A stretch of 64,000 nucleotides of DNA from Narthecium ossifragum (GCA_963920575.1 OY986968.1:8983485-9047484); one strand, 5' to 3'; shown: positions 1 through 12,607, counted from the first letter of the stretch. Made by a program: numbers and translations. The notes: generated by a model from the letters alone, not told the origin.

Positions 1-1001
1 AAGAAATTGAAGAATAGAAGATCGGTCTTTCTCATATCAAAGGATCGATCCTTTGTTGACGGAAGATAAAATTAAAGGCCTAGATCTAATCCGAGTTTCT
101 TAACTTTTGGAGGCTATAAATAGAAAACCTAGGGATAGTAAAAGGGGAGTTCTTGGATGTTTTTGGAGGACTTTTTCTGACCTTTTCTGAAGGAAGAAGA
201 TGAAGACATCTCCATCCATGGCCAAGTAATCCGTAGGCATGGTGGACGGATGACCTAGCGAGGATTAGGGTTTCTTTTTAATCATGGTTCATAGTTTTAA
301 TCTTTATTGTTAAACTCTTTTCTATGTATTGAATCTTCAAAGATTATTTTCATATTATAGAATTCTATGTGGATTATTAATATTAGGAATCCAATCATGC
401 TTCTTTCATGATCTTATAATCCCATAGTTTTATCTATTGTTTACCTACTTTATCTCGTGACATCTTTGCTATGCATAGCCGATTGTGATAGTTGGTATTG
501 TGTATTTTTAAAGATATGGTAAGATAAAGTTAGGGCTTTGTCCCGATGAACTTTTGCTATACGTTGCCTATAGTGACAACCAGTATCGTATATTCTTAGG
601 TTTTGGTTGGATGAAGTTAGAGCTATAAAAGGAAGAATCATTTGTGGGAAGAGACATTTATCTATTTTGTTAGGTTTATACTTCCATATCTTCCGGTTAA
701 GGTGATTGGGATTTGAATCACTTGACAGAGTAGTATTGTATGAACCATTGAGAGGAGAAGAACCTAAATCCGAGTGAAGTGATTTCTGATGCCTAGCCTT
801 ATTAAAATCCTGATATCTTTAGTTAATTTTAGGTATAATCAAATCCTTTGATCAAATTCAGTTAATTTTTAATTTCTCATTTGTCTTTAATTCATTGTTA
901 TTTACGTGTTGGATGTTTTCTTCTTGTCTCTCTGTGGGTTCGACCTCTCTTATGTTATGCTACACCGCGACCGCTGTGTGAGACACATTTGAGTGATATC
1001 A
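1..1001 (+). repeat. Left (5') LTR of Athila, truncated
   Basis: It matches 8377-9377 nearly base for base, with no net length change. It ends in TGATATCA, followed after 5 bases by the primer-binding site. The first ~490 bases, including most of the palindrome cluster, lie outside the window. Confidence 0.9.
115..122 (+). promoter_or_regulatory. TATA box of Athila 5' LTR
   Basis: TATAAATA follows GGAGGC, the same context as in the 3' LTR at 8491. One GATCGATC palindrome lies about 65 bases upstream. Confidence 0.65.
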
Positions 1002-1006
1002 AAATT

Positions 1007-1024
1007 TGGCCTCATTGCCGGGGA
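1007..1024 (+). other. Primer-binding site, tRNA-Asp type, mutated
   Basis: TGGCCTCATTGCCGGGGA resembles the usual Athila primer site TGGCGCCGTTGCCGGGGA, complementary to the 3' end of plant tRNA-Asp. Three bases differ, in the first half. It starts 5 bases after the LTR end. Confidence 0.8.
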
Positions 1025-1253
1025 GACGGTTCAGAAAAGCGCCAGAATCATATTACAGTGATTGTAAACATCAAAAGTGGTAACTTCCTTCATTTTCTTT
1101 AGTCTTTATTTTTTTACTTCGGCATTGATTTTCCTTCTTTATTAGGATTGTTTTCTTTTATTCGATTTTAGTTAATTAGCTTAGTTTCTATTATTGTTTT
1201 TTCTTATTTTCTTTTGTTAGTGTGCATCGTTTGGATTGCGTGACTATTGGTGT

Positions 1254-2380
1254 ATGCCTCAGTATAGAGACGAACTAGGAAGATTTGCTAGGCGCCCAGA
1301 GGGTGATTCTGAAACTTCTGATAGTGAGATTTATATTATTGACCTTTTTAAGGCATACGCAGAGTCACAAACTTCACATCATACTTTCATTATAGATGAG
1401 CACGAGGAACAACAAGCTCCTAGGAGTTTGCAAGAATATTTGCATCCCACATGCACTGCTACACCTTCATGCATCATGTTTCTCCCTAATGCAACACATG
1501 TTGAATTTAAGCCTGGCATGATTCAGTTGCTTCCTACCTTTCATGGGTTGGAAAATGAAAATCCATATGTGCATATTAGGGAGTTTGAGGAAGTAGTAGC
1601 GACCTTTCATGGCCAACCAGGTGCACTAGATATCATCAGACTTAAGTTCTTTCCCTTCTCACAGAAGGATAGAGCGAAGAGTTGGTTATATTCCTTGAGG
1701 CCACGATCTATAGGATCTTGGGCTGAAATGACACAGATATTTTTCAACAAGTATTTCCCACAGCACAAGACCAATGCACTTAAGAGACAAATTTCGACCT
1801 TCGCACAGAAGGGATAGTGAAACCTTGTATCGGGCGTGGGAACGATTTAAAGATATGTTGAATTTATGTACTCATCATGGATATGAAAGTTGGCGTCTTG
1901 TTAGTTATTTTTATGATGGCTTAACTGTTAGAGAACGCCAATTTGTTGAGATGATGTGTAATGGTGATTTTTTGCAAAAAGATCTTGATGCAACAATTGA
2001 ATATTTGACTGAGCTTGCTGAGAAACCTCATACATGGACTAGACCGAGTGCAATAGAATGTACAAGCAGGGCCAGACCACCACCGCAGCAACAAATTGGA
2101 GGAATTTATCAGCTACGAGAGGAGGATGCACTCAAGGCTAAAATGGAGAGCCTGACAAGGGAGCTGGAGCTACTAAAGACCAAATATATGATGGCTGCCC
2201 GGACTTCTCCATACAACGAACCTACGAGGCCGGCTAGGTCGTGTGCGATCTGTCAGGGCATGGACCACTAAATTGACGGTTGCTCTACTTATGTTGAGTT
2301 GAGGGGTGTGCACGACGAGCATTTCAACGCTATAGGAGGATTCAGGAGGCACGTACACCCCTTACTTCGAAATGTATAAT
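1254..2380 (+). pseudogene. gag: Athila gag (capsid/nucleocapsid), broken
   Basis: This is the structural protein of the virus-like particle. The retrotransposon gag domain is visible at about 1530-1990: KFFPFSQKDRAKSWLYSL, then FFNKYFPQHK, then RAWERFKDMLNLC. The ATG at 1254 (MPQYRDELGRF) is preferred to an upstream non-ATG opening at 1236. One surplus base near 1811-1814 shifts the frame. A CCHC zinc knuckle begins at 2242 (CAICQGMDH), but a TAA at 2269 lies between its His and its last Cys at 2281. The 1025-1253 leader is AT-rich and shows nothing else. The product cannot be made intact. Confidence 0.85.
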
Positions 2381-2689
2381 CCAGGATGGCGAGAGCATCC
2401 GAACTTTAGCTGAAAGTCGAACACTCCACAAAGCAACGAGCATCATCAACCGCCATCAAATAAACCTTTTTCTAACCCTCCTTATAATACATCTGGTTTT
2501 CCTAGGCCTATATTTAATGACAGTTTACAGGAACTAGAATCTATGATTGTGTAGGAATCTAAGGAAAGAAAGGATGATGTTCAAGAGATCAAGAGCCAGA
2601 TCATGAAGCTGATCAACTCTTTGCGCGTGCATGAACGAGGGTAGTTCCCAGCTCAATCTCAACAGACTCAGGTATCTAGTGCTGAGCAG

Positions 2690-3480
2690 AATACTGTGAA
2701 GGACATGAACGCTATAACTACACGAAGCGGGAAAACAACAAAAAGCTCTTCAAAAGAGCTCACCGAACCTCTTATTACTGTTGAAGAAGAGAACCGGACT
2801 GAGGAGAACCATGTAGAGGCCGATCATCCAGATGGCCCTCCGCCAGGTGACTTTAAGGTATGTGTCCCCTTCCCTTAGGCATTGAAATCCACTAAATTGG
2901 CTATGGAGCCCAACAACGATGTTTTGGAGCATCTTCGGCAGGTTAAGGTAAACCTTCCTCTTTTGCATGTTATTAAACAAATTCCTACATATGCTAAAGT
3001 GATTAAAGATTTAAGCACTATGAAGAGACGACATCATGTTAAGAAAACTACCTTTTTAACAGAGCAGGTTAGTGCATTACTTCAGCATAGGATTCCTCCG
3101 AAATATAAGAATCTTGGCTGTCCTACTGTGTCTTGTTTCATTGGAGAGCATGAAGTAGGACAAGCTTTATTAGATCTTGGTGCAAGTGTCAATTTAATGC
3201 CATATTCTGTTTACTTTGAACTTGGTTTAGGACAGATTAAGTCGACATCTTTGGTTTTGCAGCTAGAAGATAGATCCACGAAGATTCCACGAGGAGTAGT
3301 AGAGGATGTGCTTGTTCAAATAGACAAATTTTATTATCCTGTTGATTTCTTAGTCTTGGATAATTAGGCTGTTGTTACTGCTGATTTTAGGATTCCCATT
3401 ATTTTAGGTAGACCGTTTCTTGCTACTACTAATGCTATAATTAATTACATGAATGGATTAATGAAGTTAATTTTGAGAAT
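2690..3480 (+). pseudogene. Athila gag-pol linker and aspartic protease
   Basis: The linker has the family signature MNAITTRSGK. The protease follows in the same frame; its active site is DLGASVNLMP with the Asp codon at 3173, and its flap end is PIILGRPFLATT near 3390-3425. Athila proteases normally use D-L-G-A rather than DTG/DSG, so the site itself is not damaged. In-frame TAG codons at 2876 and 3365 interrupt it. The 2381-2689 stretch is a degenerate gag tail with further stops. Confidence 0.85.
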
Positions 3481-5331
3481 ATGAGTTCAGAAATTAATGT
3501 TTTTAATTTTACTAAGCAGCCTGATGAGAATGATGAATGCCAGCAGACTTACCAGATTGATTCGATCACTGAAGAGGAGCTTACTGCAACTAAAATTAAT
3601 TCTCTTGAATTAGATTTGGCTGAAAATGCTGATGTTGATGGTATGTGCGAAAATTCAGAACATTGTTCTTTTGCAGGTCCATGGCATCCAAAGTTTGAAG
3701 AACGGACAGAAAGAGGACAGCGACCAACGCCATCAGCAGTAGAGCCGCCAAAGCTGGACCTAAAGCCACTACCTCAAGGTTTAAAGCACGTCTATCTTGG
3801 TCCAGGTGATACATACCCAGTTATTATTTCCTCAGCATTAACTGCAGATCAAGGTGAGCAATTAGTTAGAGTTTTGAATGAGCATAAATCAGCTATTGGT
3901 TGGAGTATAGCAGATTTGAAAGGTATTAGTCCTTTGATTTGTTCCCATATGATTAATCTTGAACATGGGGTTGTACCTTATAGGGATCCTCAGCGTAGGT
4001 TGAACCCTACAATAAAGGAGGTAGTAAGAAATGAAGTATTGAAATTATTAGATGAAGGGATTATCTATCCCATTGCTGATAGCAAGTGGGTGAGCCCTAC
4101 ATAAGTTGTGCCTAAAAAATCTGGTGTCACCGTTGTTACCAATGAAAGTGGAGACTTTGTCCCCACTAAATTGGTGACAGGATGGCGTATGTGTATAGAC
4201 TATAGGAAACTAAATGCTGCCACTCATAAGGATCACTTTCTATTACCTTTCTTAGACCAGATTTTAGAGAGAGTAGATGGACATCCTTTTAATTATTTTC
4301 TTGATGGTTATTCTGGATATTATCAGATTGAGATTGCATTAGAAGATCAGGAAAAAATAACTTTTACATGTCCTTTTGGTACTTATGCTTTTCGAAGAAT
4401 GTCATTTGGATTGTGCAACGCTCCTGCTACTTTTCAACGTTTTATGATGAGTTTGTTTGCTGATATCATCGAGGAATGCATGAAAGTATATATGGATAAT
4501 TTGACTGTGTTTGGTAATACTTTTAATGCATGCTTGCAAAACTTAAAACGAGTCTTGGTCAGGTGTGAAGAGAAGCACCTTGTGCTTAATTGGGAAAAGT
4601 GTCAATCCATGGTGCCCTTGGACATTGTGTTGGGCCATATTGTCTCTTCCAGAGGCATTGAGGTAGATCGATCAAAAATCGATTTCATCTCAAAGCTTCC
4701 TGTACCTAAGACTGTTAAAGATGTTAGATCATTTTTAGGGCATGCTGGGTTTTACAGGAGATTTATTCAGAATTTTTCTGCTATTGCTCGACCTTTGTGT
4801 AATCTTTTGATAAATGACACCTCTTTTGAGTGGACTGTTGATTGTCAGAAGGCTTTTCAGGCTTTGATTGATAAACTAACTTCTGCACCTATTGTACAAT
4901 CATCTGATTGTGCCTTCCTTTTGAATTGATATGTGATGCTAGTGATTTTGCTGTAGGAGCTGTTTTAAGGCAGCGAAAAGATGGTAAATCTCATGTTATT
5001 CATTATGCTAGCCGAACCTTAAAATAATGCACAGATGAATTATTCTACCACCGAGAAAGAACTATTAGCTATAGTCTTTGCAATAGACAAGTTTCGTGTC
5101 TATTTGATTGGTTCTCCTATCACTATTTTCACTGATCATGCCGCGCTTAAGTACCTTCTCACAAAGCAGGATGCCAAAGCACGCCTAATTCGTTGGATTC
5201 TAATCTTACATGAATTTGATATCTCTATAAAAGATAAAAAGGGTTTGGAGAATGTTGTCGCTGATCACCTATTCAGGTTGATCGTGGAAGTAGCTGTCGA
5301 TGAGCCACCTATTGTGGATGATTTCTTTTAA
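3481..5331 (+). pseudogene. Athila reverse transcriptase and RNase H
   Basis: The enzyme would copy element RNA to DNA and degrade the template. RT signatures run in order: WRMCIDYRKLNAATHKDHF, FLDGYSGYYQI, FGLCNAPATFQRFMM, the catalytic box at 4489, then VLGHIVSSRGIEV and RSFLGHAGFYRRFI. The box reads YMDN where the family has YMDD or FMDD; codon 4498 is AAT, so one metal-binding Asp is lost. A TAA sits at 4102. Frameshifts near 4912 and 5030 separate the RNase H part ([40 protein letters not shown]). Confidence 0.9.
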
Positions 5332-5386
5332 TGAGCAGCTCTTTATGGTTGCACGACTACCCTGGTATGCGCATATTGTTAATTAC

Positions 5387-6657
5387 TTAGCGACAGGTGA
5401 GATCCCTTCCTTTTGGACTGCGCAGGATAAGCGTAGATTTTTTGTTGAGGTAAAGAAATTTTATTAGGATGATCCCTGTTTGTTTAAGTATTGCCCTGAC
5501 CAGATTATGCGCCGTTGTGTCCCTGATTATGAAATAGAAAGCATCATTACATTCTGTCACTCTCTTGCATGTGGAGGCCATTTTTCGGTGAAAAAGATTG
5601 CTGCTAAAATTCTTCAATGTGGTTTTTGCTGGCCTACCATGTTTCATGATGTTAATATTTTCTGCACATCCTGTGATAGATGCCTAACAATATGAACATT
5701 ATATAGGAGACATATGATGTCATTGAGCCCCATTCAAGCTATAGAGATTTTTGATTGTTGGGGTATAGACTTTATGGGACCCTTTCCTTATTCTTTTGGC
5801 TATTTATATATATTGTTGGTTGTGGAATACGTGTCTAAGTGGGTGGAGGCCATTACATCTAGGAATAATGATCATTTCCCTATCATCAAGTTTCTTAAAG
5901 AGCATGTTTTGTCAAGATTTGGTACACCTAGGGTTATTATTAGTGACCAAGGATCGCATTTTTGTAACCATTCTTTTGAGGCTTTGATGCACGGGTATGG
6001 AGTCACACATAAGTTTCCTCTGCTTATCATCCACAAACGAATGGCCAAACTGAATTGGCCAATAGGGAGATAAAAGAAATCCTGGAAAAGACAGTGAGCC
6101 CTAACAAAACAAACTGGTCCTTGAGGCTATTAGACGCATTGTGGGCCTATCGTACCGCCTAAGAGACTACCATGGGGATGTCGCTGTTTCACCTAGTCTA
6201 TGGCAAACCATGCCATCTTAAAGTAGAATTAGAACATAATGCATATTGGGCTATTAAGTCACTAAATTTTACTTTGGATGCTGCAGGTCAGGAACGGAAA
6301 CTCCAGCTGTCTGAGCTGGAAGAACTTCGGAAGGATGTTTATGAGTGTTCCAGGATATTCAAGGAAAAAACAAAGGCCTACCACGACAAGCGGATCCTGA
6401 TGAGGTAAACGTTTCAAGAAGGACAGCAAGTATACCTATATGACGCACGGCTGCACCTACATCCTGGGAAGCTGCGATCACGATAGACCGGCCCCTTTAA
6501 CGTTAGCAGAATATTTGAGAATGGAGTTGTGGAGATTGAAGACCCGAAGGATGGGCGGCTGTTCAAAGTCAATGGACAGGGACTGAAGCCTATTCCAGAG
6601 AAGGCGGCCACTGATGAGAATCATGTTCCTCTCATAGACCCTGTCTACGAGGGATAA
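5387..6657 (+). pseudogene. Athila integrase
   Basis: The zinc-binding N-terminus shows HSLACGGHFS and CTSCDRC (5560-5685). The catalytic core shows GIDFMGPFP (first Asp) and ISDQGSHF (second Asp), then [10 protein letters not shown] with the Glu in a shifted frame near 6060. The C-terminal part at 6172-6408 has FHLVYGKPCHLKVELEHNAYWA, continuing to a GRLFKVNGQGLKPI tail that ends near 6655. At least two frameshifts and several stops break it. Confidence 0.85.
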
Positions 6658-7870
6658 CCGCTCTACTATCTATCATTTCCCTTTTTGATTAGATTAGGTT
6701 GTTTTAGTTTGTTTATTTTCGTTCTCATTTGCTTTTGTTTGCTATGTTATTTTTTTAGGATGATTGGACCACCGTCTGCCTAGCTTGAGAAATTCGACCA
6801 CTATTCCGCAAATGAGAAATTTGGCCACCATGAGGAGCCTTGGGCAAGACTTCAGCTATTTTGTCAGGTCGCCTCGCTCCTATATCGATTTCTAATTCTT
6901 ATCTATTTTATTTGACATTTAAACCTGCACCCTGTTTTATTCTGTTGCCATACTTAGCATACATTAAGGACAATGTGAATTTCAGGTTGGAGGTGTAGGC
7001 ATGCATGACTTAATGCATACTACTTTGTGGGTTTAATAGTCTTGAATTGAGCATGTTACTAGAAATTATATATGAGCTGAAATTTTTATGCTTATTATAC
7101 ATGTTGCTTTCATATGGATTGGCCTATACAGTGATTGCATGCGTGATAACCTGAAGGTAGAACATCATGTGATTCACACACGAACACTTTATGTGCAGTG
7201 GCAATTATACTCACCAGAGGAATGAGCATGCTATTGTTAATCTAGACCATGATTTCAACTTTAGCTAGTGTTGAGTATTGCACGCTGAGAAAAAAAAAAG
7301 TTCTGGAGCTTGATCAAGCTATCCCTAAACGACTATTAAGTGATCTACTAAGTAACCGGGTGTTCTTGCCTCTGGAAGTGGAGATCTAGCGTAAAACGGT
7401 AGAACCACTAATAGCTAAAAAAGAAACTATTAAGTGTTTTGCTAAGTAACCGGGTCTCTGCGCCTCAAGAAGCGGAGAGTGCTAGCGTAAAAAGGCAAAG
7501 TGTCTAATAGTTGAAGAAAAACAGAAAAAAAGAGCATGTTGTACTTAAATGTGCGAGGGTTGGATGATTGGTCATGAAGATAGTAGTGTGTTTGGACTAA
7601 TAGTGGGTAGAAGTTGCTTCTGTACGTAATATTTATTTGTCACGTTACATGTGTTCTTCTGGATGGTGATTAGCATGTTTGAAATGTAGAAGTTAATTTC
7701 ATATGTTGGTAGTATGTGTATGAGTATTAGAAGTTTTCATCCTCTGTACTGTATAGAACACAATTGAATTGATAAGGCAGGATAGTTATCATGTATGTCT
7801 ACAGCTTTGAACCGTTAGTGTGCTTAATTATATTTTATGCGCTTTGAATTGCTAGAGACTAGCAATAAGC
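6658..7870 (+). other. Athila 3' non-coding region
   Basis: About 1.2 kb lies between integrase and the polypurine tract, where Athila elements may carry an env-like frame. No frame of useful length or membrane-protein character is visible. It contains a short imperfect duplication, listed separately. Confidence 0.6.
7324..7515 (+). repeat. Imperfect ~100-bp tandem duplication
   Basis: Two units share ACTATTAAGTG, then CTAAGTAACCGGGT, then a purine-rich GAAGxGGAGA block, then TAGCGTAAAA. The first copy spans roughly 7331-7420 and the second 7430-7515. No function is evident. Confidence 0.6.
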
Positions 7871-7883
7871 TGGTTGAGGGGTG
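7871..7883 (+). other. Polypurine tract of Athila
   Basis: A purine-biased GGTTGAGGGGTG run ends directly at the TGATGAG start of the 3' LTR, the expected site of plus-strand priming. Confidence 0.6.
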
Positions 7884-8200
7884 TGATGAGTGCATGAAAG
7901 TGCATGCTGAACATGACTAAAAGCAGCTTATTTGCTGACTTTTCATGATTAATATAAATGATTTCGTGTGTATATGTTGCTTCACAAAGTTATTTGCATT
8001 ATGTAGGAAATTGAAGCAAAGATGGGTCTTTAACACAAAAACTGTACCTTCTCGGAATGAACCAGATGATGTGCTATATATGGTTGGAAAGCTCTGGAAG
8101 TTTAGTTTCCGGGAGTTTCCTAGATGAAGATATGCTATTTTTAGTACGAAAGGTGCAGACAAAGCAGTTACGGAAGAAGAAGATCATCTGATGCTCAAAC

Positions 8201-8426
8201 GATCGATCTTCACCAAAGGAGAGATCAATCTTTTAAGTGCATTTAATCCTGACAGAGAGCATACTTTCAAAGGATCGATCTCCTAAGTGAATTTAATCCT
8301 GACAGAGGGCATACTTTCAAAGGATCAATCTTACTCTATCAAAGGATCGATCTTCCTCGGGCGTAGCCAGAAACTCAAGAAATTGAAGAATAGAAGATCG
8401 ATCTTTCTCATATCAAAGGATCGATC
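8201..8426 (+). repeat. GATCGATC palindrome cluster in Athila U3
   Basis: GATCGATC cores start at 8201, 8273, 8345, 8396 and 8419, with degenerate relatives (GATCAATC) between. The last two form a near-perfect hairpin with arms GATCGATCTTT and AAAGGATCGATC. The cluster ends 65 bases before the TATA box. Confidence 0.85.
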
Positions 8427-8490
8427 CTTGGTTTATGGAAGAGAAAATTAAAGGCCCAAATCTAATCCGAGCTTCTTAACTTTTGGAGGC

Positions 8491-8498
8491 TATAAATA
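8491..8498 (+). promoter_or_regulatory. TATA box of Athila 3' LTR
   Basis: TATAAATA in the context GGAGGC-TATAAATAGG, matching the left LTR copy. Confidence 0.65.
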
Positions 8499-9377
8499 GG
8501 AAACCTAGGGTTAGAAAAAGGGGAGTTCTTGGACGTTTTTAGAGGACTTTTTTGACCTTTTCTGAAGGAAGAAGATGAAGACATCTCCATCCATGGCCGA
8601 GTAATCCGCGGGCATGGCGGACGGATGACCTAGCGAGAATTAGGGTTTCGTCTTCATCATGGTTCATAGTTTTAATCTTTATTGTTAAACTCTTTTCTAT
8701 GTATTGAATCATCAAAGATTATTTTTCGATTATAGAATTCTATGTGGATGATTAATATTATGAATCCAGACATGCTTCTTTCATGATCTTATAATCCCAT
8801 AGTTTTATCTATTGTTTACCTACTTTATCTCGTGACATCTTTGCTATGCTTTGCCGATTGTGAGAGTTGCTATTGTGTATTCTTAGAGATCTGGTAAGAT
8901 AAATTTAGGGCTTTGTCCTCATAAACTTTTGCTATACGTTGCCTGTAGTGACAGCCGGTATCGTGTATTCTTAGGTTTTGGTTGGATGAAGTTAGAGCTA
9001 GAAAAGGAAGAATCAATCGTAGGAAGATACATTTATCTATTTTGTTAGGTTTATAGTTCCATATCTTCCGGTTAAGGTGATTGGGATGTGAATCCCTTGA
9101 CTGAGTAGTATTGTATGAACCATTGAGAGGAGAAGAACTTAAATCCGAGTGAAGTGATTCTTGATGCCTAGCCTTATTAAAATCCTGATATCTTTAGTTA
9201 ATCTTAGGTATAATCAAATCCTTTGATCTAATTCAGTTAATTCTTAAGTTCTCATTTGTCATCAATTAATTGTTATTTGCGTGTTGAATGTTTTCTTCTT
9301 GTCTCTCTGTGGGTTCGACCTCTCTTATGTTGTGCTGCACCGCGACCACTGTGCGAGACACATTTGAGTTGATATGA

Positions 9378-10461
9378 CCCGTTTGGTAAAACTTGGTCGA
9401 CCATTTCCCATATTTAGGGCCATTTCGATCTATAGGTAAAATCGTCTTCCAAACTAAGTCTCTGTCTTGAAAATTTCTAGTCATGACCCTTTTATTATAG
9501 ATATCGTCCACTTTCAATTTCGTGTTTCAATATTTTCCAAGGCAATCACTCCTTGTTCATCGAGCTCCAAAAAATTATACATAGCCTCTTGATACTTTTC
9601 ATTAGTTAAGCCATCATGTCCTAAAACGCTGGGTGATAGAATATTTATTTTAGCAGGTAAAACTACTTCTTGACCATATACCAAGTGAAAAGGTGTGACT
9701 TTAGTACTAGACTTAGATGTAGTCCTATGTGCCCATAATGCTCTTAATAACCCTTCATGCCATTGTCTTGGGTTATCGTCCATCATTTTTCTCATGATCG
9801 ACTTGATTGTTTTATTGGATGCTTCAGCTTGTCCATTAGATTGAGCATAATATAGTGTAGAATTAGCCATGTTAATTTTATACTCGGCCAGAAAACTCTT
9901 GACCTTAGTACTGACAAACATTGTCGCTTGATCAGACACTATTGTTTGTGGGATACCAAATCCACAAATGATATGTTCCCAAATAAAGTTTATGACCTAA
10001 TTATCGGACACCGTTTTCAATGGGATAGCTTCTACCCATTTTGTAAAGTAATCTGTCGCCACAATAACAAACTTGTGCAGCATAGATGATGGGGGATACA
10101 TTTTCCCTATATTGTCAATCACCCAACATCTAAATGGTCAAGGTTTAATTATGATCAACTTATCATTGGATGATGCTCTATGCAATGGGTCATATATTTG
10201 AAAAGACTCACATCCTTTTGCATATTGAGCACACTCCTCCCCCATGCACGGCCAATAATAGCCACTGCGTATGATTTGCCATCGCATTTTAATCCCTGAC
10301 TGGTGTGCACCACAAACAACATTATGTATCTCGCCCATGACTAGTTGTGCCTCATTTGGACTTAGACATCTTAATAAAATTCCTTCTGGTCGACGTTTAT
10401 ATAAGATATCATTTTGTAGAAAATAATAGATCGCTTTGAGGCGAACTTTTCTATCAGTCAT
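9378..10461 (-). pseudogene. Tat integrase, truncated
   Basis: The N-terminal zinc module shows EIHNVVCGAHQSG and CAQYAKGCESFQIYDP (10138-10461). The core shows MSDQATMF (second Asp) and YYAQSNGQAEASNKTI (catalytic Glu) at 9750-9939. The C-terminus (NRGPKYGKWSTKF type) ends abruptly where Athila begins. Stops and a frameshift lie around 9940-10137. Confidence 0.85.
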
Positions 10462-10749
10462 GGCCGGTGTATTTTTAAAAAATAATTTGATTGGGGTGTG
10501 CCAATCATGTCATTCACTTATTTCATCGATCTCTATTGATCGAGAGCATCGCTCTACAGCAGAACGAATCATGCCATATTTAAAATCGGTCATGCCCTCC
10601 AAGTGTTTTAACACTTTATAGCCAGATGTTATTTGGGCTAATGCATTGGCTTCATCGTTCTGTAATCTTGGCACAGAAATTGTTTCAAAATCGTCGAATC
10701 GATTTAATAATTGTAAAGCGATCTGATGAAATGGAATTAGTATATCGCT

Positions 10750-11112
10750 CTAACACTTGTAATAGCCAAGTATATGGTTTATCACCAATTGTGAGTCACC
10801 TCTGATTTCTACATTGGTCACTCCTAAATCTAATAATATCTCTAGGCCGATGATTAATGCTTCATACTCGGCCTGGTTATTTGTGCACAATTGTTCAAAG
10901 GTGTAGGAAAAGTTGTATTGGCAACCAACGGGCGATAGAATTGAGATTCCAAGGCCTGCTCCATTAATTGTTTTAGAACCATCAAAGTACATCGTCCAAG
11001 GAGTGAGCGATTGCATATTAATTTCTCGCTCTAATTCTTTTGGGATGTCTACACAAGGATGGTCAGCTAAGAAATCGGCCAATACTTGGCCCTTAACAGC
11101 CTTTTGAGACAC
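10750..11112 (-). pseudogene. Archaeal-type RNase H of Tat
   Basis: The 120-residue frame shows WTMYFDGSKTINGAGLGI, then NNQAEYEALIIGLEILLDLG, then IRGDSQLVINHILG, the aRNH fold found as a second RNase H in Tat/Ogre elements. Active-site Asp, Glu and Asp are all present. The 10462-10749 stretch is the broken linker to integrase. Confidence 0.88.
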
Positions 11113-11200
11113 AAATTGAATATCAAATTCAGCTAAAGTTAAAACCCAATAAACAATACGCTGATGTCAAATTGGTCAAGAAAACAAAAACTTCATTACA

Positions 11201-12536
11201 TTAAACTTGGATACAAGATAAATAGTTATATGCTTTAAATAAGCCCTTAACTTGGTACACATGAAATACAAGACCAAACACAATTTTTTCTATAACTGAG
11301 TATTTTTGTTCATAAGGCAGCAACTGTCTACTTAGATAATAGACTACTCTCTCTATACCATCTTTGCCATCTTGCGCCAAGAGATCTCTTATCGATCGGT
11401 CTGCTAAAGCGATGTAAAGCTTTATAGGATCGTTCACTCTTGGCGATGCCATAACTGGTAGCGTTGCCAAATAAGTCTTCAAGCATTCAAATGCTTGTTG
11501 ATGTTGTTCTTCCCAAACAAAATCGTCTTCGTTCTTCAATCGTAAGAGCGATGAGAACACTTGGGTTTTCTCTGCACAACTAGAAATAAACCTCCTTAAA
11601 AAGTTCACTTGACCAAGTAACTTCTGTAGTTCTTTCTTAGTCTTTAGAGGCTTGGCGTCAATAATTGATTTTGCTTTGTTTTAGTCAAGCTCAATACCAC
11701 GCTGATGAACAAGAAAACTAAGAAACTTTTCTACTTGCACTCCAAATGCATATTTTAAGGGATTTAATTTTAACTGGTACTCCCTCATTCGCTCAAAGGT
11801 TTGAACTAATTGATTAAAATGATCGGCCACAATTGGTGATTTAACCACAATGTCATTAACATAAACCTCTACAAATTGGTCGATCATGTCATGAAAAATC
11901 ATATTCATCGCTCTTTGGTAAGTAGCACCAGCATTTTTCAATCCAAAGGGCTTTACAACCCACTCATAGCTACCAATCGCTCCTGGACATGTAAACGCTG
12001 TTTTATGGACGTCCTTCTCAGCGATATAGATTTGATTATACCCCGAATAACCGTCCATGAAGGAGTAAATTTCATGTCTAGCTGTTGAATCAACCAAATT
12101 GTCTACTGATGGCATAGGATACTCATCCTTTGGTGTTGACAAGTTTAAATTTCTAAAATCAATACAGACTCTAAGTTTGCCATTTTTCTTATACTATATT
12201 TGAAAGCCATTCTACATATCTGGTTGTTCTTATAAAATTTGCATTCAATAATCGTTCAATTTCCTTCTTAACTCCTGGGATTATAATAGAAGCAAAACGC
12301 CTTGGCGCTTGTTTATATGGGTTAAAATTTGGTCGAGTGGGAAGTTCATGCTCGACTATATTTCTATCTAAGCCAGGCTTTTCTTTATAATCCCATGCAA
12401 AGCAATCCTTGTAGTAACGTAAGATAGCGATGAGTTCATATTTTACATCTTGGTCGAGAAGCTTGCTGATGAAGGTTGGATGATGTTCCTCTCCATCGCC
12501 GATGTTGACTTCCTCCAATGGATCTTGAGCTTGCAT
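11201..12536 (-). pseudogene. Tat reverse transcriptase and first RNase H
   Basis: The N-terminal segment (12189-12536) contains CFAWDYKEKPGLD and RPNFNPYKQAPRRF. The palm (11681-12142) contains FMDGYSGYNQI, FGLKNAGATYQRAMN and VYVNDIVVKS. The catalytic box is YVND where the lineage has YVDD, an Asp-to-Asn loss. The RNase H segment (11201-11608) has MNFLRRFISSCAEKT and YYLSRQLLPYEQKYSVIEK. Stops and frame changes separate the three pieces. Confidence 0.88.
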
Positions 12537-12607
12537 GTTTCAACGCTTGCCATGAGAAACTTCTTCTTCTTCTTTTTGTGGGATTTATTTTAAGCAATCA
12601 ACATCGT

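Larger units (their letters stand above)
1..9377 (+). mobile_element. Athila-lineage Ty3/gypsy retrotransposon, degenerate
   Basis: Visible order: LTR (truncated by the window start), tRNA-Asp-type primer site, gag, protease, RT, RNase H, integrase, long non-coding 3' region, polypurine tract, LTR. The protease core ALLDLGASVNLMP, the AITTRSGK linker and the RT block FLDGYSGYYQI are typical of the Athila branch. Position 1 aligns with 8377, and both LTRs end 1001 bases later. Every coding block carries stops or frameshifts, so the copy is dead. Its right LTR abuts the integrase of a Tat element read on the other strand, so Athila inserted into Tat. The second target-site copy lies outside the window. 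No env-like frame is recognisable. Confidence 0.9.
7884..9377 (+). repeat. Right (3') LTR of Athila, ~1494 bp
   Basis: It begins TGATGAGTGC after the polypurine tract and ends GATATGA against the Tat integrase. Its last 1001 bases match the left LTR. U3 carries the GATCGATC cluster and a ~50-bp duplication at 8219-8322 (TTTAATCCTGACAGAG repeated). A TATA box is at 8491. Confidence 0.9.

Noticed and set aside
1..1001. Treating 881-1102 as a signal-peptide-like small gene
   Set aside because: It spans the LTR end and primer site of Athila; the hydrophobic run is fortuitous.
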